Shown here in pieces: positions 1 to 8,150 of a stretch of 64,000 bases of DNA (within the stretch, counting starts at the first letter, position 1; the number at the start of each line of letters is the position of its first letter). This DNA is from CAYVMP01 sp964452635 (lineage in GTDB: Bacteria; Patescibacteriota; Minisyncoccia; Phycocordibacterales; DATDWN01), in contig CAYVMP010000001.1 in assembly GCA_964452635.1 (NCBI GenBank), forward strand, positions 1 to 64,000. The letters run 5' to 3'. Under the pieces are notes generated by a model. That model was not told where the DNA came from. It was given only the letters and a program-made list of their open reading frames with translations, and did not search any database. Position numbers and translations under genes: made by a program.

Positions 1-2
1 AC

Positions 3-365
3 CGTATAGGGACTGGTAGACCCAAAGAAGACCCGTACCGTCTCAGAAAATATCATGCAATGATTGATGAGGCATTACGCGACCCAATATCAGTTGGAAT
101 GTTAAAAATTGATGGCAAAAGAATTATGGATGTTACACATGTAACACCCGGACCAAAAATAGGGTACACACTTCATGCACTTCTTGAGGAGGTTTTAGAC
201 GATCCGACCAAAAACACAGAGGAATACCTTGAAAAACGAGCAGGGGAACTTATTACTCTGCCAGAAAACGAATTAAAAACTCTTGGTGAACAAGGGAAAT
301 CAACCAAAGAGGAGATCGATGAGCAAGAAGTAAAGAAGATTCGAAGTAAACACTGGGTAAAGTAG
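3..365 (+). CDS. C-terminal end of an HD-domain / CCA-adding-like nucleotidyltransferase (partial)
   Basis: The window opens inside this gene: the frame is open from base 3 and ends at a stop at 363-365, so about 120 C-terminal residues are visible. The stretch GRPKEDPYRLRKY followed by GPKIGYTLHALLEEV and a highly charged tail ending KHWVK resembles the all-helical C-terminus of CCA-adding/poly(A)-polymerase-type proteins with an HD domain in Parcubacteria. Such enzymes add or repair the tRNA CCA end, which fits the absence of an encoded CCA in tRNA-Lys and tRNA-Arg of this window. The catalytic head lies outside the window, so the assignment rests on recognising the tail only. The gene converges on the RNA candidate and xth to its right. 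Confidence 0.55.
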   Translation, partial: RIGTGRPKEDPYRLRKYHAMIDEALRDPISVGMLKIDGKRIMDVTHVTPGPKIGYTLHALLEEVLDDPTKNTEEYLEKRAGELITLPENELKTLGEQGKSTKEEIDEQEVKKIRSKHWVK

Positions 366-383
366 AAAAAAAATAATTTTCAT

Positions 384-441
384 CATAAAAAAACCGCTCA
401 ATCGAGAGCGACATTTCACAACGTCAACCCGAGAGCGGTTT
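384..441 (-). terminator. Rho-independent terminator, minus strand
   Basis: Arms AAACCGCTC (391-399) and GAGCGGTTT (433-441) pair perfectly. Read on the minus strand the second arm runs into a T-run (plus-strand A-run 384-393). It ends transcription coming from the right, that is, the RNA candidate at 385-734 and possibly xth. Confidence 0.7.
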
Positions 442-734
442 GGGAAAGAACCATTCAGTCCTAGGGAGAGAGAAGTAATAACACAATCTCAAAAAAATAA
501 ATATATAGTGCAGATTTGCTTATCTTCTCAACTCGAGAACCAAGTGGCCTTTCAATAGAGGGTCCGGCCGAACCCAAAAGAAAGGAACATCACCTGCCGT
601 GTTGAATTACGACACATATCGACATTAGTTAAGTAAATCCAGACACATGTCGTAATTCAATCCACAGCTCTATTGTGTAAAGAACAATTGTCAGAGGTCA
701 GTCCGGGTTTTATCGGACATATCACTAACGTTCT
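385..734 (-). ncRNA. Candidate structured non-coding RNA of about 350 nt, unidentified
   Basis: No credible ORF occupies 366-808. On the minus strand the interval has its own promoter-like sequence (TTTACA, 16 bp, TATATT at 741-768) and ends at the intrinsic terminator 384-441. Between them lie several hairpins: GTCCG/CGGAC (701-705/714-718), a perfect 13-bp inverted repeat (602-614/648-660) and a GGCC-bounded hairpin near 547-570. I looked for tmRNA, RNase P RNA and SRP RNA signatures and did not find them. Alternatively the region is only the long 3' untranslated part of xth. Boundaries are estimates from promoter and terminator. Confidence 0.35.
602..660. repeat. Perfect 13-bp inverted repeat (stem-loop) inside RNA candidate
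   Basis: TTGAATTACGACA at 602-614 is the exact reverse complement of 648-660, with a 33-nt loop. It is the most stable helix of the candidate RNA at 385-734. Confidence 0.7.
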
Positions 735-740
735 GAAATA

Positions 741-768
741 AATATATCACGTGTAAAAGTCATGTAAA
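741..768 (-). promoter_or_regulatory. Putative promoter for the RNA candidate
   Basis: On the minus strand TTTACA (763-768) and TATATT (741-746) are separated by 16 bp, and TGA directly precedes the -10 box (extended -10). The predicted start is near 734. Confidence 0.4.
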
Positions 769-808
769 GGACTATGCTGTGGATAACTTGTCTTATATAA
801 AAATATTT

Positions 809-1606
809 TTATATTTCTATGTCCAATTGAATAGGGCAGTGGTCGGATCCAAAAACATCATTACAAATAAGGCTTTTTTTGACACTCGGTACAAAATTGT
901 CAGTTACAAAAAAATAATCTATTCTCCATCCAATATTTCTCTCACGTGCATTTCTCCATGGAGTCCACCACGTGTAGTTTCCATTACCTTTGGTGAACAA
1001 TCTAAATGTATCAACAAATCCCGAGTGTATGATTCTGTCCACACCCGCTCGCTCTTCGACTGTAAAACCATGTTCACCTTCATTTTGTTTTGGATTTGCT
1101 AGATCGTCTGCTGTATGAGCAACATTCAAATCACCACAAAAAACTACTGGTTTTTTCTGTTTGAGACGAAGTGTATACTCTAAAAAAGCAGGGTCCCATT
1201 TCTCATGACGAAGTGTGAGTCGGGATAAATCTTGTTTTGAATTCGGTGTATACACATTCACAAGGAAAAAATCTTTGAATTCTGCCGTAATCACTCGTCC
1301 TTCAGTATTTGGGTCACCATACACATCATCAGAAAATGTATATTTCTGGCAAATATCTTCTGGTAATCCAATAATTACATTGAGGGGTTTGCTTTTAGTA
1401 AAAATAGCCGTGCCACTATAGCCATTTTTGACAGCAGAATTCCAATATTCTTCATATTCCGGCAAATCAATGTCGTTTTGATCATTTCGTGATTTCACCT
1501 CCTGAAGGCAAAGCACATCTGGCGTATATTTCTCAATAAAAGGCACAAATAAGCCTTTTCTGTGCACCGCCCGTAATCCATTCACATTCCAAGATATAAT
1601 TCGCAT
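809..1606 (-). CDS. xth: Exodeoxyribonuclease III / AP endonuclease
   Basis: 265 residues, normal length for the ExoIII/APE1 family of Mg-dependent AP endonucleases that open abasic sites in base excision repair. The active-site set is visible: N7 in ISWNVNG, E36 in CLQEVK, Y119, D159/N161 in GDLNVAH, and the terminal D255-H256 pair in GSDHCPI. The start is fixed by ATG at 1604-1606, preceded by a TATGAT box 6 bp upstream and no Shine-Dalgarno, implying a leaderless message. It probably works with Fpg (58.2 kb) and Pol I (45.7 kb) of this window in oxidative damage repair. The gene is complete; nothing is unusual in the protein. Confidence 0.96.
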   Translation of the reverse strand: MRIISWNVNGLRAVHRKGLFVPFIEKYTPDVLCLQEVKSRNDQNDIDLPEYEEYWNSAVKNGYSGTAIFTKSKPLNVIIGLPEDICQKYTFSDDVYGDPNTEGRVITAEFKDFFLVNVYTPNSKQDLSRLTLRHEKWDPAFLEYTLRLKQKKPVVFCGDLNVAHTADDLANPKQNEGEHGFTVEERAGVDRIIHSGFVDTFRLFTKGNGNYTWWTPWRNARERNIGWRIDYFFVTDNFVPSVKKSLICNDVFGSDHCPIQLDIEI

Positions 1607-1612
1607 CTACTA

Positions 1613-1618
1613 ATCATA
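1613..1618 (-). promoter_or_regulatory. -10 box of xth, 6 bp from ATG
   Basis: TATGAT on the minus strand lies 6 bases upstream of the start codon, so transcription should begin at or next to the ATG. Confidence 0.5.
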
Positions 1619-1644
1619 GTAGAGATATAGAAAATATCCAAGGA

Positions 1645-2700
1645 TTATTTCTTATTATGGAACTTTTTGTGAACCTCTTTGAGATGTTTGTCTGTCACAT
1701 GGGTATAGATCTGAGTTGTACCTATGTTTGCATGACCCAAAAGCATTTGCACAGAGCGCAGATCAGCGCCATTTTGTAATAAATCTGTTGCAAAACTATG
1801 ACGAAGCACGTGGGGAGTTACTTTCTTAGAAATTCCGGCCTTAGTTGCATAATGTTTTACGATACGTTCAATTGAGCGGGGAGTCAGTCGAAGATCAGTT
1901 TTATTATTTTTCTGTTTATTTTTGACCATTTTACCTTTTTCTTCTACTTCACGTTTTTTATTCTCAATGCCTGCTGGACCAGCGACTTGCGCAAAAAGCG
2001 CGTCATCCATATCTACGCGTTTATTAAGATATGCTCGAATAGCTTGTTTTGCTTGATCTGAAAGGAACACAACCCTGACTTTTTCACCCTTACCACGAAT
2101 AGAAAATTCATCTGCCTTGAGATCCAAATCCCTCGAGAGGGAACAGAGTTCTGATACACGCAATCCTGTTGAGAAAAATAACTCTAGGATGGCTTTATCG
2201 CGGAGCATTTTTAATTCTCGATTTCGCCTTTCACTGTCTGTCTTTGGTGCACTCCCAGCATATTCATTTTGACTCTGAAGTAGTGGGGCATTAAGGAGTC
2301 GGGTCAAATCAGCACCTGAAATCAAATCGAGCGACCGCTCAGAAACCTTTGCAAGCTCTATTTTATCTGGTGCCATCGTTTCCACATCGCGTTTACGCAT
2401 GTATTTAAGAAAAGAACGAAGGGCAATAAGATAGTAGTTCTGGGTTCTTTTTTTGAGTGTGTCTCCTTGTGGTACTACTTTTCTCTGTGAATCACCACCA
2501 CCGCGAGCACTCTGACGGTTAAGCCAGAGTCGGTACTCTCGAACCAAACTATCATTAATCTGTTTCGGGGCATCAGTTTTTGCATAATCCAAAAAACGAG
2601 AGAGGTAGTGGTCGTAGTTTCGAACAGTAAGTAGTGATCGGCCTTTTTCTATTTCAATATATTCCAAAAACTCATTTTTGAGTTGTTTGAGTGATGACAT
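1645..2700 (-). CDS. Tyrosine recombinase, XerC/XerD family
   Basis: 351 residues from the chosen ATG at 2700. An ATG two codons upstream (2706) lies only 2 nt downstream of the TATACT box (2708-2713), ahead of any expected transcription start, so the MSSLKQ start is preferred. It has an N-terminal SAM-like core-binding domain (about 1-105) and a C-terminal catalytic domain with the full set R181 (TGLRVSEL), K204 (IRGKGEK), H297 and R300 (HVLRHSF), H323 (LGHANIG) and nucleophile Y332 (IYTHV). XerC/D enzymes resolve chromosome dimers at dif. Oddity: about 30 lysine/glutamate-rich residues (roughly 240-270) are inserted between the catalytic Lys and the HxxR motif. No phage genes flank it, so a housekeeping Xer role is more likely than an integrase role. 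Confidence 0.9.
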   Translation of the reverse strand: MSSLKQLKNEFLEYIEIEKGRSLLTVRNYDHYLSRFLDYAKTDAPKQINDSLVREYRLWLNRQSARGGGDSQRKVVPQGDTLKKRTQNYYLIALRSFLKYMRKRDVETMAPDKIELAKVSERSLDLISGADLTRLLNAPLLQSQNEYAGSAPKTDSERRNRELKMLRDKAILELFFSTGLRVSELCSLSRDLDLKADEFSIRGKGEKVRVVFLSDQAKQAIRAYLNKRVDMDDALFAQVAGPAGIENKKREVEEKGKMVKNKQKNNKTDLRLTPRSIERIVKHYATKAGISKKVTPHVLRHSFATDLLQNGADLRSVQMLLGHANIGTTQIYTHVTDKHLKEVHKKFHNKK

Positions 2701-2707
2701 ACACATA

Positions 2708-2713
2708 AGTATA
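2708..2713 (-). promoter_or_regulatory. -10 box of the xer gene
   Basis: TATACT on the minus strand, 7 bases upstream of ATG 2700. It decides between the two possible Met starts. Confidence 0.5.
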
Positions 2714-2796
2714 CCTTGTATGTCGCAAAATATTAAGAGTCAGTCAAGCCAAAAAGTGTGGCTCTAGTGAGCCTTGCAATTTATAGACATGTATGA

Positions 2797-2802
2797 TATC
2801 CT
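2797..2802 (+). promoter_or_regulatory. -10 box of rpsO
   Basis: TATCCT with an extended TGA in front, 9 bases from the ATG. There is no Shine-Dalgarno in the gap. Confidence 0.45.
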
Positions 2803-2811
2803 ATGTGAACA

Positions 2812-3078
2812 ATGCTTACAAAGACAAAAAAGGCCAAAATAATTAAAGAAACTCAGGTTCACGTTAGTGACACTGGTTCTCCAGAGGTGCAGATTGCTAT
2901 CTTGAGCAAGCGTATCGACGAACTTGCTTCTCATTTGAAGAAAAATGCAAAAGACAACCACTCACGACGTGGACTCCTTGCTATGGTTGCCGATCGAAAG
3001 GCACACATGAAGTATTTGGAAAAGAAATATCCAAAACGATACTCCTCTCTCATCAAAAAACTTGGTTTAAAGAAATAG
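2812..3078 (+). CDS. rpsO: 30S ribosomal protein S15
   Basis: 88 residues, the standard S15 length. Recognisable family sequence: HVSDTGSPEVQIA, the HSRRGLL block and the C-terminal RRxYLxxK-like helix region (MKYLEKKYPKRYSSLI). S15 binds the central domain of 16S rRNA early in small-subunit assembly. Unlike in many bacteria, pnp does not follow; the gene is monocistronic with its own -10 box and terminator. Its start sits 9 bases from the -10 box, so the S15 mRNA would have little or no leader and could not use the classical leader-pseudoknot autoregulation. Confidence 0.98.
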   Translation: MLTKTKKAKIIKETQVHVSDTGSPEVQIAILSKRIDELASHLKKNAKDNHSRRGLLAMVADRKAHMKYLEKKYPKRYSSLIKKLGLKK

Positions 3079-3082
3079 TCTT

Positions 3083-3112
3083 AAAAAAGCAAACTGAAAG
3101 GTTTGTTTTTTT
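3083..3112 (+). terminator. Terminator after rpsO
   Basis: An A-rich left arm with GCAAAC (3083-3094) pairs with GTTTGTTTTTT (3101-3111), giving a hairpin that ends in a T-run five bases after the rpsO stop. Confidence 0.6.
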
Positions 3113-3156
3113 AATATAGTGAGGTTATGCTGTGAGCTTTTATTTTTAAAATACTA

Positions 3157-3162
3157 TATACT
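3157..3162 (+). promoter_or_regulatory. -10 box of the NYN gene
   Basis: TATACT, 8 bases upstream of ATG 3171; no Shine-Dalgarno. Confidence 0.5.
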
Positions 3163-3170
3163 TAATACAT

Positions 3171-3755
3171 ATGTCAGTCATAAAACACAAAAACCAACGC
3201 GTAGGTATTTTTATTGATACACAAAACCTATACCATTGCGCAAAAAACATTTATCATGCAAAAGTTAATTTCGATCAGGTAGTAAAAGATGGACTGCTTG
3301 GACGATCACTCATTCGTGCGGTCGCATACGTCATCACGACTGAATCGGGGGAGGAGAAAAGTTTCTTCGAAGCACTCGAAAAAATTGGCATTGAAACAAA
3401 GACAAAAAACCTACAGATTTTCTCTGGGGGAGCAAAGAAGGCAGACTGGGATGTTGGTCTTGCCGTAGACGCAATCAAACTTGCACCAAAACTCGACGCG
3501 GTCATTCTCGTGTCAGGGGATGGAGACTTCGTACCACTCGTTGAATATCTCAAAGTAAATGAAGGGTGTCAGGTGGAAGTCATGTCATTTGGCAAATCAT
3601 CATCTGCGAAACTTATCGAAGCTGCAGATGATTTCATTGACCTCGATGACAATCCTCGAAAATATCTCATTGGGTACAACTCAGGTCCAAAGCGCACTAT
3701 GCGACGGGCTCCACATATTTCAAGAGAAAACCCTGAAAGAGAGAGTTTGGAATAG
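3171..3755 (+). CDS. NYN domain protein (LabA/DUF88-like putative RNase)
   Basis: 194 residues. The N-terminal two thirds matches the NYN/PIN-like fold: VGIFIDTQNLY near residues 11-21 (first conserved Asp and the Asn), an acidic pair in KADWDVGLAVD around residue 95, and the third acidic site in LVSGDGDFVPLVEYL near residue 120. NYN proteins are metal-dependent ribonucleases in RNA processing or decay; the substrate of this one is unknown. The last ~35 residues are basic and probably disordered. The gene is flanked by its own leaderless promoter and a two-hairpin terminator region, so it is monocistronic. Confidence 0.85.
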   Translation: MSVIKHKNQRVGIFIDTQNLYHCAKNIYHAKVNFDQVVKDGLLGRSLIRAVAYVITTESGEEKSFFEALEKIGIETKTKNLQIFSGGAKKADWDVGLAVDAIKLAPKLDAVILVSGDGDFVPLVEYLKVNEGCQVEVMSFGKSSSAKLIEAADDFIDLDDNPRKYLIGYNSGPKRTMRRAPHISRENPERESLE

Positions 3756-3807
3756 TATTTATTTTTGTGCGCAGTTGATTTCTAAATAAATACCATGATA
3801 TACTCAC

Positions 3808-3879
3808 AGTGTCCCTTTTGGGGCACTTCGTGTATTAGCACACAACAGAGCGCTGGCCTCGCAACCGGCGCTCTTTTTT
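3808..3879 (+). terminator. Tandem hairpins with T-run downstream of the NYN gene
   Basis: A first hairpin pairs AGTGTCCC (3808-3815) with GGGGCACT (3820-3827). A second, GC-rich hairpin pairs AGAGCGCTGG (3847-3856) with CCGGCGCTCT (3865-3874) and is followed by a run of T. The second is a textbook intrinsic terminator; the first adds structure of unknown purpose and could mark a short stable RNA. Confidence 0.7.
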
Positions 3880-3911
3880 ATACACAGATTCCACAACACT
3901 GACGCATTTGG

Positions 3912-3917
3912 TACAAT
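3912..3917 (+). promoter_or_regulatory. Extended -10 box for the gene at 3926
   Basis: TGG then TACAAT, 8 bases before ATG 3926. Confidence 0.5.
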
Positions 3918-3925
3918 GAGAGGAC

Positions 3926-4861
3926 ATGAATCCCGAAGAATTATCAAAAAAAAGTCCTTTGGAACTTGATGAATCGAAAGTGGAAAACACGCCACCAACA
4001 CCAGAGAAAAAATATTCATCAACCACACTCAAACCACTTCGAACATATCAAGGTGATGTAGAGTCTATTATTGGTTCCCAGAAAACATCTGCAGTAACTA
4101 TTGCTGTAGCGGAGCAGAAAAGAAGGGAAGAAAAGAGAGTGATCAATCCCGAGCCCATTGAGCATCCAGTAACTTCATTTTTTGTTGAGCTAAAAAACAA
4201 ATCATTTTTAATATTAAGTATTCTTTTGCTCTGTAGCGCTATAGGAGGGGTTATTTTTGTGTTCTATATGCAAACCGCCCCCGTTGTCATTCCACAGAAA
4301 AATACACTCATTACTGCATCAAAAGAAATATCCATACCTACCGATAATCGCGCGGGGACAGATATTGTAAACGAGATTATCCAACAAAAAAACTCTCTTG
4401 ATGGTCATTTAAATTCAATTACCCATGTAAATTTTACCACCGCAGGTACAGATGCAGATGTTCAGACACTTGTAGCACTCATTGCGCCACGTATTCCACC
4501 GTCACTCGTTCGATCACTTGATGCAAAATACATGTTTGGATTTTTTTCTTCTGATAAAAACTATCCATTCATACTTCTCACAACAAACGACTACGGATCA
4601 AGCTGGAGTGGAATGCTTGCGTGGGAGAGTGGTATGAACAAAGACTTCGGACAGCTGTTTAACATTCAAAATGATGGTCACTCATCTATTTTTACTGATG
4701 AAACAATACAAAACAAAGATTTACGAATTATCCAAGACATAAACAAAAAAACAGTGCTTTTGTACTCATTTATTGATAAAAACACAATACTCATCACAAG
4801 CAACGAAACTGTGTTCTCATCCATTCTCGGGAAATTCATCGAAGGAAAAATTGTGAGATAG
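3926..4861 (+). CDS. Single-pass membrane protein of unknown function
   Basis: 311 residues. A long charged, proline-containing cytoplasmic N-terminus (about 1-95) precedes one strong transmembrane helix (SFLILSILLLCSAIGGVIFV, about 91-110). A roughly 200-residue extracytoplasmic domain follows with few cysteines. I do not recognise the outer domain; its alternation of beta-like segments (FGFFSSDKNYPFILLTTNDYG, interrupted by loops) suggests a compact fold. The layout (cytoplasmic tail, one helix, outer domain) is common among uncharacterised Parcubacteria envelope proteins. The gene is followed after 38 bases by the DksA-like gene, which has its own -10 box. Confidence 0.75.
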   Translation: MNPEELSKKSPLELDESKVENTPPTPEKKYSSTTLKPLRTYQGDVESIIGSQKTSAVTIAVAEQKRREEKRVINPEPIEHPVTSFFVELKNKSFLILSILLLCSAIGGVIFVFYMQTAPVVIPQKNTLITASKEISIPTDNRAGTDIVNEIIQQKNSLDGHLNSITHVNFTTAGTDADVQTLVALIAPRIPPSLVRSLDAKYMFGFFSSDKNYPFILLTTNDYGSSWSGMLAWESGMNKDFGQLFNIQNDGHSSIFTDETIQNKDLRIIQDINKKTVLLYSFIDKNTILITSNETVFSSILGKFIEGKIVR

Positions 4862-4886
4862 TATGGACAAAAATAAAACCCTGACA

Positions 4887-4892
4887 TACACT
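4887..4892 (+). promoter_or_regulatory. -10 box for the DksA/TraR-like gene
   Basis: TACACT, 7 bases before ATG 4900. Confidence 0.4.
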
Positions 4893-4899
4893 TATACCT

Positions 4900-5253
4900 A
4901 TGAACACAACACATTTTAAAACAGCACTCGAAGTAGAGAAACAAAAATTGGAAGCAGAACTCAGTACTGTGGGACGAAAAAACCCTACAAACTCAGCAGA
5001 TTGGGAAGCGGTTGAGCCGGAAAATGGGCGAGATCGTGCAGACGAAACTGAAGTTGCTGACGGAATTGAAAATTTCGAAAACAATGCTGGTATTGTACAC
5101 CAACTCGAAATACAACTTACTGCTGTTACAAAAGCACTCGAGAGAATAGACGCAGGAACATATGGCACATGTGAAGTCTGTGGCAAGGAAATCGAACACG
5201 ACCGACTTGAAGCAGAACCGGCAGCATCTACCTGCACAGACCATATGAAATAA
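4900..5253 (+). CDS. DksA/TraR family C4-type zinc-finger protein
   Basis: 117 residues. An N-terminal helical hairpin (about 1-80) leads to the TraR/DksA zinc motif around residues 86-115: GTYGTCEVCGKEI, then TCTDHMK. Family members bind the RNA polymerase secondary channel and alter promoter choice with or without ppGpp. The first zinc pair is an intact CxxC; the second is C-x-x-H, a usable but non-standard ligand set. It lies directly upstream of the comM-like gene (9-base gap), which appears to be read through from here. Confidence 0.88.
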   Translation: MNTTHFKTALEVEKQKLEAELSTVGRKNPTNSADWEAVEPENGRDRADETEVADGIENFENNAGIVHQLEIQLTAVTKALERIDAGTYGTCEVCGKEIEHDRLEAEPAASTCTDHMK

Positions 5254-5262
5254 TACATCAAC

Positions 5263-6876
5263 ATGAGCATTTCTAAGATATACAGTGCTCAGTCAAATCT
5301 CCTTAATGCACAGATTATAGATATTGAAGTGGATCTCTCAAAAGGGCTCCACTCTTTTTCTATTGTAGGACTCGCAAATAAATCAGTGGATGAGTCGAAA
5401 GACAGAGTGGGTGCTGCAATAAAAAACTCTGGATTCAAATCACCTAAGAATAAAAACCAAAAGATCGTTGTGTCTCTCGCTCCAGCAGACGTGAAAAAGG
5501 AAGGACCATTGTTTGATTTACCAATTGCAATCGCATATCTTCTCGCATCAGATGATGTTCGAGCAGAAACTGCTGGAAAAATTTTCATAGGCGAACTATC
5601 ACTCGATGGCACACTTCGACCAGTTAAGGGAGTACTCCCGATCACTCAAAAAGCAAAAAATGATGGTTTCAGTGAAATATTTTTACCACTAGAAAATGCT
5701 CTTGAAGCATCAGTTATCGAGGGAATCACAATATACCCAGCACATACTCTCATGGAGGTGATACGACACATCAATACAAAGAAAACCACCGATGATGGTT
5801 CGGGGAAGGAAGTAATTGATACTGTATACATTGAGGAGTATATAAAACCTCAGGAAGAAAAAGTTGAGCCGGAAATAGATATTGATTTTGCAGATGTAAA
5901 AGGCCAAGAATCTGCAAAACGTGGTTTAGAAATCGCTGCAGCTGGAGGACACAACATAATCATGTATGGACCTCCCGGCACAGGGAAGACGATGCTTGCT
6001 CGTGCATTTACCCACCTACTCCCTGCACTATCATTTGATGATATGCTCGAGGTTACATCTATTTATTCTATTGGAGGGCATTTATCACAGGGAACTGTGT
6101 ACACCCAGAACTCACACACTTCGCGCCCACTCATCGAACATCCTCCGTTTCGTGCACCACACCACACAGCGTCATATGTATCTCTCGTTGGTGGTGGATC
6201 AAATCTCATGCCCGGAGAAGTGACGCTTGCACACAAAGGTGTACTATTTCTCGATGAGTTTCCGGAATTTGATACCAAAGTACTCGAAACACTTCGCCAA
6301 CCACTTGAAGATCAAGTGGTGACTGTGTCGAGAGCAAAGGGAAGTGTAAAATATCCAGCACACTTCATACTCGTTGCAACCATGAACCCTTGTCCATGTG
6401 GAAACTACGGAGTAAAGGGTAAAGAATGCACATGTAATGCCCAGAGTATTGAGCGATACAAAAGAAAACTTTCTGGACCTATCGTTGACCGAATCGACCT
6501 GTGGGTAGAGGTATCGAAAATCGAACACGAAAAATTGACTGATGCTCGCGGATTACACGAACCAACAGCACAGATTAAAGAGAGGGTACTGAATGCACGA
6601 AAAGTTCAAGTGCAGAGGTATAGTAACGCTCGTTTGAATATCAAAACAAATGCTGAACTCTCACCTAAAAATCTCATTGCACACATCACACTGTCAGATG
6701 GAGTCAAAGAACTCCTCAATAAATCTGCAAAAAATCTTGACCTCTCAGCACGTGCATATCATCGCATTATCAAACTCGCACAGACCATTGCCGATCTTGA
6801 GGGAACACCGACTATCGGAGAACATCACATCCTCGAAGCACTCCAGTACCGACCAAAGAAATACCAAGCAATTTAA
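5263..6876 (+). CDS. comM: YifB/ComM-family Mg-chelatase-like AAA+ ATPase
   Basis: 537 residues, usual length. An N-terminal ChlI-like domain (about 1-170) precedes an AAA+ module with Walker A GPPGTGKT near residue 237 and Walker B VLFLDEFPEF near 326, then the C-terminal helical domain (ALQYRPKKYQ at the end). The conserved MNPCPCGNYG block is present. ComM is a helicase that drives branch migration when single-stranded donor DNA is integrated after natural transformation. Together with pilB (42.3 kb) and the VirB4 cluster this fits DNA uptake. The start at 5263 is 9 bases after the DksA-like stop with no Shine-Dalgarno. The stop codon abuts the N run at 6877. Confidence 0.93.
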   Translation: MSISKIYSAQSNLLNAQIIDIEVDLSKGLHSFSIVGLANKSVDESKDRVGAAIKNSGFKSPKNKNQKIVVSLAPADVKKEGPLFDLPIAIAYLLASDDVRAETAGKIFIGELSLDGTLRPVKGVLPITQKAKNDGFSEIFLPLENALEASVIEGITIYPAHTLMEVIRHINTKKTTDDGSGKEVIDTVYIEEYIKPQEEKVEPEIDIDFADVKGQESAKRGLEIAAAGGHNIIMYGPPGTGKTMLARAFTHLLPALSFDDMLEVTSIYSIGGHLSQGTVYTQNSHTSRPLIEHPPFRAPHHTASYVSLVGGGSNLMPGEVTLAHKGVLFLDEFPEFDTKVLETLRQPLEDQVVTVSRAKGSVKYPAHFILVATMNPCPCGNYGVKGKECTCNAQSIERYKRKLSGPIVDRIDLWVEVSKIEHEKLTDARGLHEPTAQIKERVLNARKVQVQRYSNARLNIKTNAELSPKNLIAHITLSDGVKELLNKSAKNLDLSARAYHRIIKLAQTIADLEGTPTIGEHHILEALQYRPKKYQAI

Positions 6877-6886
6877 NNNNNNNNNN
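6877..6886. other. Assembly gap (10 N)
   Basis: Ten N lie between the comM stop codon and the truncated 3' end of the M23 peptidase gene. The uniform length suggests a scaffold-join placeholder rather than a measured gap. Confidence 0.95.
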
Positions 6887-7907
6887 GAGCACCACGAACT
6901 TCGAAGTGGAGATGGACACCTGTTGATTTACCGGATGTTCCCATGTATCCGATTACTTGGCCTTGTGTGACCATATCTCCGACAGATACAGCTGTGCCAC
7001 TGAGGTGACCATAGAGCGTTTGTGTGCCATTGTCGTGTTTGATTACGATATACGAACCATATCCTCCATTCCATCCAGAGTTTTTAGAAATGATGACTTG
7101 TCCCCCAGCTGATGCAAGAATGTTTGATCCGTATGCTGACGCAAGGTCAACACCATTGTGCCCGTGAATTCCTTGAGTTTTAATACCTCCAATGATTGGT
7201 CGCATATAGTAGCCATTGTAGACAGGAACCGATGAACCCTTAACTCCAACACCGGCAGACGAGCCCTTAGTTCCACTACTTGATGGGGTTGAAGACAATT
7301 CTCCGTCAGGAATGATGACCACATCACCAACTATTAATTTTTCACCCTTTGATAGGTTGTTATATTGAATAATTTCATCAATATCACCCTTGTGTAACTT
7401 CGCAATACTTTGAAGGGTTTCGCCTGACTTCACAGTATGTTGTATTCCTGAAATAGGGAGAATAACAAGGGTTTGCCCAGGAGTAATCGTGTTACCTTTA
7501 ATATCATTGCCCCACCTAATTGTATTCACACTGACACCAAACATTTTTGCAATAGCCGGAAGTGTATCACCCTGCCTAACAACATAAATACTGATTTGAG
7601 TGTCGTCTATTGTGTGTTCAGGTGCATCTGGGGCTATGGTTTGTAACTCTGTAGAGAGGGATGTTCCACCAACTATTGCCAAATCGCTTTTAGGTGAGCG
7701 GAGAGACTGTCCGATAGGTGAGTGTACTGATTCAAGAAGAGCTATGTTTTGGGAATTAAATGTGCTTTGATCGACAACAACCTCAGATGAGCTAAAGATA
7801 TTTGATAAATACGTCAAAACACCCGCATGAACCGAAAGCGGTATAATAAGCAAAAGAACAAGCAAAAAAATCTCAGAGTAATGAGAATTTTTTTCTATGT
7901 TCACCAT
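6887..7907 (-). CDS. LysM and M23 (LytM) peptidase, C-terminus lost in gap
   Basis: About 340 visible residues. An N-terminal signal anchor (SEIFLLVLLLIIPLSVHA) is followed by two LysM modules (YVVRQGDTLPAIAKMFG and HTVKSGETLQSIAKLH), a Ser/Gly linker and an M23 domain with GHNGVDLASAYG (zinc His and Asp) and HLHFEV (catalytic and zinc His). Such proteins cut peptidoglycan cross-bridges during growth or division. The sequence stops at VRGA in the gap, so only a few final residues are missing. ATG 7907 is preferred; a GTG at 7925 preceded by GGAG is an alternative. Strand is opposite to comM, converging on it. Confidence 0.9.
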
Positions 7908-8028
7908 CGTATCTTCTGATCCCACCTCCGCTTTCGCTCGAGTGTTTTTTAGACCAGATTGATTCGCTGGATCATGTTCAGTACCTATAATATGCTTAAA
8001 GTTAACCTATATTCTGAAATATCTGAAT

Positions 8029-8052
8029 ATTATGGCTCTGTTGAGCCATAAT
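8029..8052. repeat. Perfect 10-bp palindromic hairpin in a divergent promoter region
   Basis: ATTATGGCTC (8029-8038) and GAGCCATAAT (8043-8052) enclose a 4-base loop. It sits between the divergent M23 and uvrD genes and has no T-run, so it may be an operator or a leader structure rather than a terminator. Confidence 0.5.
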
Positions 8053-8138
8053 GAAAAACCTTTCCGTATAGCCCCATTATATAGGAGTAGGCTAATAGGT
8101 CAACCACCCTATACACATTCAAAATGCAATCTCCATGA

Positions 8139-8144
8139 TATACT
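8139..8144 (+). promoter_or_regulatory. Extended -10 box of the uvrD-like gene
   Basis: TGA then TATACT, 6 bases before ATG 8151, no Shine-Dalgarno. Confidence 0.55.
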
Positions 8145-8150
8145 TTCGAA

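Noticed and set aside
366..778. tmRNA, RNase P RNA or SRP RNA in the structured gap
   Set aside because: None of the diagnostic motifs (terminal CCA and tag, P4 sequences, GGAAGGAAGC-type SRP loop) is present, so left as an unknown RNA candidate.
778..786. Perfect inverted DnaA box (TGTGGATAA) next to xth
   Set aside because: Single isolated box far from dnaA; expected by chance in AT-rich DNA, so not called an origin.
779..1102. Plus-strand ORF of 107 codons over the 3' end of xth
   Set aside because: Antisense shadow of a clear exonuclease III gene; no promoter or conserved motif.
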